Source: JAFDVL01 sp043736395
GTDB taxonomy: Bacteria; Acidobacteriota; Blastocatellia; RBC074
Direction of reading: 5' to 3'
Length of the DNA: 29,189 bases
NCBI GenBank assembly: GCA_043736395.1
Contig: JAYTCQ010000264.1
Location: forward strand, 1-29,189
Shown here: positions 23,674 through 29,189 of the stretch, piece after piece
Layout of the letters: each line of letters opens with the position of its first letter
Numbering within the stretch: the first letter of the stretch is position 1
Translations under genes and position numbers: made by a program
Notes under the pieces: model-generated
The model's input: only the letters and a program-made list of their open reading frames with translations
Told to the model about the DNA's origin: nothing
Databases searched by the model: none

Positions 23674-25038
23674 TTACTTAACAATTTCTCCGTAGAGACT
23701 ATTTTTTCCGGATTTCGTAATTAATACTTCAACTATTTCCCCTAAACTAGCGTCATTCTTGGGAAAATTAACCTTTTTCTGAGACTTCGAATAACCTGAA
23801 AAATCATTCGGCGATTTTGAACTAAGATTATCAATTAACACTTCTTCTATTCTCCCAAGGTATCGCTGATTATTCTTTATTTGGATTCTGGACTGCAACT
23901 CCTGAACCCGCATTAACCTCTCCGTTTTTAATGATTCAGGCAAAGAGTCCTCATAAGCTATCGAAGCAGTTTTAGGTCGCGCTGAATAATTAAACAAATA
24001 GAGGCTATCATATTCTACATCCGCTACCAATTGCAGCGTTGCCAAAAAGTCCTCTTCGGTTTCGCCTGGAAACCCAATGATGATGTCTCCGGTAATCGAG
24101 TATTCCTTTTTCGCATTTCGAATAATCTCAATCTTTTTCAAATATTCTGCTGAAGTGTACCCTCTCCGCATTCTTCGCAAAATCTTATCGCTGCCTGATT
24201 GAATCGGTAAATGGATCCACTCACATAGATTTTCATACTCATCCATGACATTTACGACTTCCTGATCAAAATCTCTCGGATACGAAGTTGAATATTTTAT
24301 CCGGGAAACGCCGCTGTACTTTCCTAATGATTCCAACAACTTCGCGAATGTAATTTCAGATTCGCTAGCGGGAGAATTAATTCCTGGAATATTTCCTCGA
24401 TACTTACCACTCAAGCCATAGCTATTCACATTTTGTCCAAGCAAATGAATTTCCTGATAACCTTGAGCCGCAAGACTTTGAGCTTCCAATAAAATACTTT
24501 CCGCAGTTCGACTCCGTTCCCTGCCGCGTGTGAAAGGGACAATGCAGTAGGAGCAAAATTTATTGCATCCTTCCGTAATCGTGATCAAAGCCACATACTT
24601 AGACTGACGTGACACTACATCAAGATCATAAAAATCAGCATCTTTAGTGAGTTCAACATCAATGACGCGGTCAAAACCTTTTTCAAGCTGAATCAGTAAC
24701 GCGGGTATTTTACCGATGGATTGTGTACCAATGACCATTTTCACATCACTGCTACGATCAAATATTCTTTCAGCCTCCGCTTGCGCTACACATCCCATCA
24801 CGCCAAAATCAGCTTGTTTTCCCAGAATCTTTTTTTGCTGGTGCTTAATATCGGCAATGCGACGAAAGACCTTTTGCTCAGGCTTTTCACGCACCATACA
24901 AGTATTGAGCATTATCATATCAGCTTCGAGCAGGTCAGAAGTCTGTACAAATCCTGCTGAATTAAATGATTGTGCAGCCTTTTCACTGTCGTGCACATTC
25001 ATCTGGCAGCCATGCGTTTCTATGTAAACTTTTTTCAT
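23674..25038 (-). CDS. miaB: tRNA-2-methylthio-N6-isopentenyladenosine-37 synthase MiaB
   Basis: The protein has 454 residues, typical for the family. The UPF0004 domain has the auxiliary-cluster cysteines C11 (ETHGCQMN), C47 (LNTCMVRE) and C83 (GVMGCVAQ). The radical-SAM domain has C158, C162 and C165 (EGCNKFCSYCIVPFTRGRERSR), with GQNVNSYG and SGSDKILRRMRRGYT further on. A C-terminal TRAM domain covers about 385-450 (RYLGRIEEVLIDNLS... GEIVEVLITKSGKNSLYG). It adds a methylthio group to isopentenyl-A37 of tRNAs reading codons that begin with U, using two 4Fe-4S clusters and S-adenosylmethionine. MiaB (rather than RimO or MtaB) is favoured by ETHGCQMN and LGQNVNSYG. Confidence 0.95.
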   Translation of the reverse strand: MKKVYIETHGCQMNVHDSEKAAQSFNSAGFVQTSDLLEADMIMLNTCMVREKPEQKVFRRIADIKHQQKKILGKQADFGVMGCVAQAEAERIFDRSSDVKMVIGTQSIGKIPALLIQLEKGFDRVIDVELTKDADFYDLDVVSRQSKYVALITITEGCNKFCSYCIVPFTRGRERSRTAESILLEAQSLAAQGYQEIHLLGQNVNSYGLSGKYRGNIPGINSPASESEITFAKLLESLGKYSGVSRIKYSTSYPRDFDQEVVNVMDEYENLCEWIHLPIQSGSDKILRRMRRGYTSAEYLKKIEIIRNAKKEYSITGDIIIGFPGETEEDFLATLQLVADVEYDSLYLFNYSARPKTASIAYEDSLPESLKTERLMRVQELQSRIQIKNNQRYLGRIEEVLIDNLSSKSPNDFSGYSKSQKKVNFPKNDASLGEIVEVLITKSGKNSLYGEIVK

Positions 25039-25062
25039 TCTAATTTTTAAAATACCTCAAAG

Positions 25063-25078
25063 TATTTCACGTGCAACA
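25063..25078. promoter_or_regulatory. parS-like ParB binding site between miaB and recN
   Basis: Read on the minus strand this 16-mer is TGTTGCACGTGAAATA. Against the widely conserved parS consensus TGTTNCACGTGAAACA it differs only at position 15 (T for C). It is non-coding, lying in the 99-bp miaB-recN gap, and is 2.2 kb from parA. Most bacterial parS sites lie within a small fraction of the chromosome around the origin, often near parAB, so the position fits. Confidence 0.65.
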
Positions 25079-25137
25079 ATTTGCAAGTACTACCGAAGCC
25101 ATTATCTGACTTAAAGTAGCTTATCATCTACTGCTAT

Positions 25138-26859
25138 TTATCGCTTTGTTGTCAGCATTTCTTTCGCAACTTTTAAAGTATTATCCGTAATTGCGGCACC
25201 ACCCATCATTCGCGCTAATTCATCAATTCGCTGTTTTTCCGACAAGCTGGTGACAGTAGTTAAAGTCCGCGCACCTTGGATATTCTTCTGAACAACCAGA
25301 TGGCAATCTGCGTATCTGGCGATCTGAACCTGATGCGTGACACAGATTACCTGATTAGATTTCGACAATTTCTTTAGTCTTAATCCAACTGCTTCTGCTA
25401 CACGCCCCCCAATCCCCGTATCTATTTCATCAAAAACGAGTGTTCGGGGATATGGTGTAGGGGCAATATTTGTTTTCAGTACCAGCATCAATCGAGAAAG
25501 TTCCCCACCTGAGGCCACTAAGCTCAGCGGACGCGGCTCTTCACCCTTATTCGCCGAGAAATAATACTCAGAAGATTCCTGACCTGTTTTACCTAGGACA
25601 CTGCTTGAGGAATCTTCATTTAACTGTTGCAAATAAATGGGTATTTCAATTCCACTGGTATTTCTTTTAAAGTGAATGCTGAAATGAGATTTCTCTAATG
25701 CAACTTCTGAAAGATCGTGCTTTAATAACTTTTCCAGGTCTTTTGCAGCCGTTTTTCTTGCAGAAGTTAATTTCGCCGTTATTTTTTTATATTTAGTAAT
25801 CGCGAGTCTTAGCTTTTCTTTTAATTCTTCCTCAGTTACTTCACTATTCTTTAGCTCAGTATGCTTGTTCTTTAATTTTTCGAAATGCTCAACCAGTTCA
25901 GTGATAGTGACACCGTACTTACGCTTAAGCCTTTCCAGGGCGACCAAACGGTCTTCGATAGTCTGGAGCCCAGTGGGAGAAAAAATAATTTCCTCACCAT
26001 AACCTCTAACTGTATAAACAACATCCTCAAGCAAAGCCTTCGCGCCGGAAAGCTGCTCCATGCTGGAAGCAAAGCTCCCGTCAATTTCCAGGAGAGATTC
26101 CAGCCGTTTTAATGCCTGACCAATCTGTGAAGTAGCGGATCCACTTGCTTCATACAGTAGTTCGGTAATTTCAGTGCAAAGCCTTGTCAATTTTTCGGAA
26201 TTCGCCATTTTCTTCCGTTCTGTTTCAAGTTCTACGTCTTCATCAATCCGGGGGTTAATTTTTTCGATTTCCTGGATTTGAAATTCCAGCAGATCGAGCA
26301 TTTGAAGGCGCTCAGCTTCAGATTTTTGAATAGCTTCTAGGTCTTTTATAATCGCAGAGGCCTCTGTGAAACTATCTTCGACGTCCTCTAAAATCGCTTC
26401 GTGCTTCCCAAAGGCATCCAGCATCCGGCTCTGGTTCGATTGCGACAATAAACTTTGCTGCTCTCCCTGTCCGTGGACATCAATAATATGAGGCTGGATT
26501 TCTTTTAAAAGATTGATCGTAGCCGATTGATTATTGACGAAAACCTTTCCGCGTCCAGTGACTTGCAATTCGCGACGGATAATCAGGTCTTCGCCATCAA
26601 ATTCGATTCCGGCCTCAGATAGTAATTTACGAAGTGGCAGGTTGCCTTCAATTTCAAACACGCCTTCCACAAATGCCTTAGATTCTCCGGTTCGAAGCAG
26701 ATCAAGGGAAGCGCGCTCCCCCAGCAGCAATCCAAGGGAAGCCAGAATGATTGATTTCCCTGCTCCGGTTTCACCGCTTAATATATTTAAGCCTTCGCCA
26801 AACTCAACACGCAGGTGACTAATCACCGCTAAATTTGAAATCGTAATGAATTTAATCAT
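25138..26859 (-). CDS. recN: DNA repair protein RecN (SMC-like ATPase)
   Basis: The protein has 573 residues, close to the usual 550-570. Walker A is GETGAGKS (29-36) after ISNLAVISHLRVEFGEGLNILS, the characteristic RecN opening. The Q-loop region VHGQGEQQSLL follows near 131-142. Coiled coils cover about 160-220 and 305-380. The ABC signature is LVASGGELSRLMLVLK, and Walker B is LVFDEIDTGIGGRVAEAVG with the H-switch ICVTHQVQIARYAD. RecN acts early in recombinational repair of double-strand breaks, tethering DNA ends and supporting RecA. No LexA/SOS box of a recognisable type was found upstream. miaB and bfn follow on the same strand. Confidence 0.96.
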   Translation of the reverse strand: MIKFITISNLAVISHLRVEFGEGLNILSGETGAGKSIILASLGLLLGERASLDLLRTGESKAFVEGVFEIEGNLPLRKLLSEAGIEFDGEDLIIRRELQVTGRGKVFVNNQSATINLLKEIQPHIIDVHGQGEQQSLLSQSNQSRMLDAFGKHEAILEDVEDSFTEASAIIKDLEAIQKSEAERLQMLDLLEFQIQEIEKINPRIDEDVELETERKKMANSEKLTRLCTEITELLYEASGSATSQIGQALKRLESLLEIDGSFASSMEQLSGAKALLEDVVYTVRGYGEEIIFSPTGLQTIEDRLVALERLKRKYGVTITELVEHFEKLKNKHTELKNSEVTEEELKEKLRLAITKYKKITAKLTSARKTAAKDLEKLLKHDLSEVALEKSHFSIHFKRNTSGIEIPIYLQQLNEDSSSSVLGKTGQESSEYYFSANKGEEPRPLSLVASGGELSRLMLVLKTNIAPTPYPRTLVFDEIDTGIGGRVAEAVGLRLKKLSKSNQVICVTHQVQIARYADCHLVVQKNIQGARTLTTVTSLSEKQRIDELARMMGGAAITDNTLKVAKEMLTTKR

Positions 26860-26984
26860 TCTTCTGAATTAACCTTTGATTTTATTGACCAATACAACAT
26901 CAGAAAATCCGAGTAGATACCCGGAATTCAGCGAAATGTGCATGGAACTTTTTTCAGCTCTTCGAGCAATATAAGCCTGCCGAT

Positions 26985-27014
26985 TTTACTTATCAACTGT
27001 CATCGGATTATATT
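26985..27014 (+). promoter_or_regulatory. Candidate promoter of cpoB-like gene and ssb
   Basis: TTTACT (26985-26990) and TATATT (27009-27014) are separated by 18 bp, with two and one mismatches to consensus. Transcription would start near 27021, about 35 bases before ATG 27056. Confidence 0.5.
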
Positions 27015-27055
27015 CATAGCGAAATTTTTATTTCGACATTTTCCATGGAGGTAAT

Positions 27056-27943
27056 ATGAAGCAGATCAAACCGATTTTGGCCATTGGCGTTTTTGTTTTC
27101 GCGCTGGGAGCCAGCACTACTACGTACGTTGGTGATAAAGAAACTATCGCCAGACTCACCGGAGAAGTCCTGACGTTGCAAAAACAAATGCGCGACTTAC
27201 AGGAATCTTTCGACAAAAACAGCGGACAATCCACTGTGCTCCTGCAAAAGATGTCTGACAATTCTGAAACGACGGTAAGAACTCTTGCGCAAATCGAAGA
27301 GAACATGAAAACTACGACGACCGTCCAAACGAATACTTCGACCGGCGTCAATGCGCGGATTACTAAATTAGCGGAACAGCAAGGTTCAACGGATCAAAAG
27401 CTGAACAACATCTCGACGCAAATCAATGCTCTCAAAAATTTGATGGAGCAACAACAAAAACAGCGAATCGAAGAAGAAAAGAAAGTTTCACAGGCTCCCG
27501 CCCGCTTTGATAGCCCGGATCAGCTGTACGCCTATTCCTACTCGCTCTATTCGCAGGGTAAATTTGATGAAGCCGTGACGGGGTTCCGTCGCTATCTGGA
27601 AGCGTACAGCACCACTGAGGCCGCTGACAATGCGCAGTTCTGGGTCGCTGAAGCGCTTTTTTCACAAAACAAATACTCAGAAGCTCTAAGCGAATATGAT
27701 CGCCTTATTTCAAATTATCCAAATGGCGATAAAGTCATAGCCGGACAATTCAAAAAGGGTGTCTCGTTGCTATTCCTCGAACGCCGTGAAGAAGGTGTCA
27801 ACGCGCTTCGAAATGTCATTGCCTTAGCGCCCAGTTCAAACGAGGCGGCACAGGCGAAGCAGGAACTTGATCGGCTTGGTGAGAGCGCTACAGCGCCCGT
27901 TTCACCCGCCGCGAGCAAACTAAAACCGCGACCCAGAAGGTAA
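27056..27943 (+). CDS. CpoB/YbgF-like periplasmic coiled-coil and TPR protein
   Basis: The protein has 295 residues. ATG 27056 follows GGAGG by 5 bp. A signal peptide or anchor occupies about 1-24 (KQIKPILAIGVFVFALGAS), with no lipobox cysteine. A long polar coiled coil spans about 30-150 (LTGEVLTLQKQMRDLQESFD... LNNISTQINALKNLMEQQQ). Three TPR-like repeats follow at about 158-265, opening with PDQLYAYSYSLYSQGKFDEAVTGFRRYLEAYSTTEAADNAQFWVAEALF. This is the YbgF_trimer plus Tol-Pal TPR order. In E. coli CpoB links the Tol-Pal machine to peptidoglycan synthesis at the division site. The usual tolB-pal neighbours are absent here, so the orthology is likely but not certain. A basic, proline-rich tail ends the protein. 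ssb follows after 45 bp. Confidence 0.82.
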   Translation: MKQIKPILAIGVFVFALGASTTTYVGDKETIARLTGEVLTLQKQMRDLQESFDKNSGQSTVLLQKMSDNSETTVRTLAQIEENMKTTTTVQTNTSTGVNARITKLAEQQGSTDQKLNNISTQINALKNLMEQQQKQRIEEEKKVSQAPARFDSPDQLYAYSYSLYSQGKFDEAVTGFRRYLEAYSTTEAADNAQFWVAEALFSQNKYSEALSEYDRLISNYPNGDKVIAGQFKKGVSLLFLERREEGVNALRNVIALAPSSNEAAQAKQELDRLGESATAPVSPAASKLKPRPRR

Positions 27944-27988
27944 TCTGGCAACGGGTAAATTTATTCATCACTACTACAGGAGGACGAG

Positions 27989-28435
27989 ATGGCATCATTT
28001 AATAAAATAACAATCGTAGGATATTTGGGAAGAGACCCTCAAATTCGCTACACCCCGCAAGGCACGGCAGTATGTGACTTCTCAATTGCAACATCAGAAC
28101 GCAGGGGCGGCGGCGCGGATGCGCAGGATATTACGACCTGGTTCAAAATTACGGTTTGGGGCAAACAAGCCGAAACCGCGAATCAATATTTAGCCAAAGG
28201 TCGGCAGGTCTACATCGAAGGCAGATTGCGCCAGGAAGAGTACACCGACCGTGAAGGCATCAAACGGACTTCCCTGACCGTCAACGCCAGCGATGTCCAG
28301 TTTCTGACTCCGAGAGGTAATGATGAAGGCGGCGGCGGTTCAGCTCCCAGACAATCAAGCGGAGGTGGAAGTTCTGCACCACCGCAGCAGAATGATTCTC
28401 ACGATGGGCCGTCAGATGAAGACATTCCGTTCTAA
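27989..28435 (+). CDS. ssb: Single-stranded DNA-binding protein
   Basis: The protein has 148 residues. ATG 27989 follows AGGAGG by 7 bp. The OB fold covers about 1-108: FNKITIVGYLGRDPQIRYTP, VCDFSIATSERR, TTWFKITVWGKQAETANQYLAKGRQVYIEGRLRQEEYTDREGIKRTSLTVNASDVQFL. A glycine/serine/glutamine-rich linker follows, and the C-terminal acidic tip DEDIPF recruits partner proteins such as RecO, PriA and the replisome clamp loader. SSB tetramers protect single-stranded DNA during replication and repair. It is the last gene before a terminator. Confidence 0.97.
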   Translation: MASFNKITIVGYLGRDPQIRYTPQGTAVCDFSIATSERRGGGADAQDITTWFKITVWGKQAETANQYLAKGRQVYIEGRLRQEEYTDREGIKRTSLTVNASDVQFLTPRGNDEGGGGSAPRQSSGGGSSAPPQQNDSHDGPSDEDIPF

Positions 28436-28459
28436 CTGTAGCTACAATTCGTAACTTTT

Positions 28460-28484
28460 AAAGGGCAGATTTTCTGCCCTTTTT
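28460..28484 (+). terminator. Rho-independent terminator of ssb
   Basis: The arms AAAGGGCAGA (28460-28469) and TCTGCCCTTT (28473-28482) form a perfect 10-bp stem with a 3-nt loop. A short T-run follows, 25 bp after the ssb stop codon. Confidence 0.85.
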
Positions 28485-28488
28485 ATGT

Positions 28489-28618
28489 GTAGCGCAAACT
28501 TTCCAGTTTGTGTTTGTGGTCGCCAAAATATAAATTAGGAAAAATGCGACCCTTCAAGATTGGAGTCCATTTCAAATACATTGTAATGGAAAAAGGCAAA
28601 CTGAAAAGTTTGCCCTAC
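28489..28618. repeat. REP-like palindrome pair in opposite orientation
   Basis: A 24-base unit at 28489-28512 begins GTAGCGCAAACTTTCCAGTT. Its reverse complement recurs at 28595-28618, beginning GTAGGGCAAACTTTTCAGTT when read on the minus strand; 20 of 24 bases agree. Each unit is itself a near-perfect hairpin (GCAAACT... AGTTTGC). Two inverted units about 80 bp apart resemble a BIME. The right unit overlaps the end of the pseudogene. No transposase (RAYT) is in the window. Confidence 0.65.
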
Positions 28619-28982
28619 TTCAGATGAATCCTGAACTGGTTCTCAGCAATCCCGTAAACATTGATTGTAATGCAGACTTCTCCGCTGCCGCTCAAGCTGC
28701 GCGGCAATCGAAGATTCACCACCTGCAAAATATCCTTTCTATCCAGCGTACAAGACTTCAACATTCATATTTCCAACTGTGGTGCTGACGTTTTCCAAGA
28801 AACTGCGACTTCGAATTCCTGAGCCGAATAAGAAAACTGCCAGTTGGAATTCTGACTAATTCTAAAGTAACATCATTCATACTTTCCGTGTACTTGCCAA
28901 ATGGTGCAGGCGCACTTTCTGTTTGGTTGAAAGCAGTGATTTGTAATCCAATTAATAATCCGAGAATAGTCGTCATCCTCAT
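28615..28982 (-). pseudogene. Decayed secreted protein with TIGR03437-type C-terminal domain
   Basis: ATG 28982 opens a signal-peptide-like MRMTTILGLLIGLQITAFNQ, but this frame soon loses sense. From about 28855 a second frame reads QLAVFLFGSGIRSRSF, then LENVSTTVGNMNVEVLYAG, and hits TAG at 28741-28739. The sequence then resumes past the stop (KGYFAG) and shifts to a third frame, VVNLRLPRSLSGSGEV and ITINVYGIAENQFRIHLK, ending at TAG 28617-28615. Spliced together, the last two parts follow the TIGR03437 C-terminal beta-sandwich domain common in Acidobacteria secreted proteins: GSGIR, N-V, V-YAG, G-F-G, VN-R-PRSL-G-GEV. Most of the original protein is missing between signal peptide and domain. 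It has at least two frame changes and one stop codon, so it is non-functional. Confidence 0.7.
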
Positions 28983-29100
28983 AAAGATTCCTCGCTCAAA
29001 TAATCAGCACACGACTGAAGGACATTCGCACCGATAGCTATTTAGTCAGTTTCACTGGGTGAAAAATTCTACCTTTACTGCAGACACGTGACGAACTGGG

Positions 29101-29126
29101 ATGTCACACTTTTCCAACTGTGACAT
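29101..29126. repeat. Second REP-like palindrome
   Basis: ATGTCACA (29101-29108) and TGTGACAT (29119-29126) are exact inverted arms around CTTTTCCAAC. The core ACTTTTCCAACT is close to the ACTTTCCAGT core of the repeats at 28489 and 28595, so it may be a diverged member of the same family. The rest of 28983-29189 holds no gene. Confidence 0.5.
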
Positions 29127-29144
29127 GGCAAAAGAGAAGGCTGC

Positions 29145-29189
29145 CTAAAGTCAGAGTGTTTTTACTCATCAAAAACACTCTGACTTTAG
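29145..29189. terminator. Long perfect hairpin at the window edge, probable terminator
   Basis: CTAAAGTCAGAGTGTTTTT (29145-29163) is repeated as its exact reverse complement at 29171-29189, with a 7-nt loop ACTCATC. That makes a 19-bp stem ending at the last base of the window, so it may extend further. The U and A runs are at the loop side, which is not standard for a terminator, so a repeat or inverted terminus of a small element is equally possible. Confidence 0.5.

Noticed and set aside
28758..28982. Intact 74-residue secreted protein
   Set aside because: The frame loses sense near 28855, while a different frame continues into a TIGR03437-type domain; it is better read as a pseudogene.

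Overview
The window reads as about 29 kb of ordinary chromosome from a Gram-negative bacterium, most likely an Acidobacteriota member of the Blastocatellia type. The support is as follows. There are lipid A and LPS export genes (lpxD, and a fused LptF-LptG permease). The base composition is moderately AT-rich. A decayed copy of the TIGR03437-type C-terminal domain, which is common in Acidobacteria, is present. The set also includes an EF-G-like paralogue, an archaeal/Thermotoga-style short AhcY, and a zinc-less sigma/anti-sigma locus. The assignment is inferred from gene content only. No phage, plasmid, CRISPR or insertion-sequence genes are visible.

Layout. 1-599: 3' end of an acyl-CoA dehydrogenase gene with a strong terminator. 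768-3713: a two-gene plus-strand operon encoding a membrane-anchored di-heme MauG/peroxidase domain fused to a parallel beta-helix, followed by an HD-domain protein resembling the diiron oxygenases. 3753-5459 (minus): a frameshifted small gene and an M20 metallopeptidase. 5639-5712 (minus): tRNA-Gln(CTG) with its own promoter. 5759-9652 (minus): smc, diverging from an EF-G-like GTPase gene at 9899-11935. 11981-13442 (minus): an ECF sigma factor, a cysteine-free membrane protein (putative anti-sigma) and a CpxP/Spy-like periplasmic protein. 13676-15994 (plus): the LptFG fusion, which appears to start with ATT. 16050-19571 (minus): ahcY, metK and xerD. 19647-21221 (plus): lpxD and an unknown gene. 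21224-22814 (minus): parB and parA. 23131-26859 (minus): bifunctional nuclease, miaB and recN. 27056-28435 (plus): a CpoB-like TPR protein and ssb. 28436-29189: no intact gene, but REP-like palindromes, a wrecked TIGR03437-type pseudogene and a long perfect hairpin.

Functional themes. Chromosome maintenance is concentrated here (smc, parA, parB, xerD, recN, ssb). A near-consensus parS site lies 2.2 kb from parA, between miaB and recN. A 14-bp palindrome, GTCGGCGCGCCGAC, occurs exactly three times: in smc, in parB and upstream of parA. Envelope functions form a second theme (lpxD, lptFG, cpoB, the sigma/anti-sigma/CpxP-like trio). ahcY and metK together form part of the activated-methyl cycle. 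Several convergent gene pairs share compact bidirectional hairpin terminators.

The most unusual observations are the repeated palindrome near segregation genes, the cytochrome/beta-helix fusion with its HD partner, the 30-bp perfect palindrome near the tRNA gene, the apparent ATT start codon of lptFG, and the reconstruction of two decayed genes from shifted frames.
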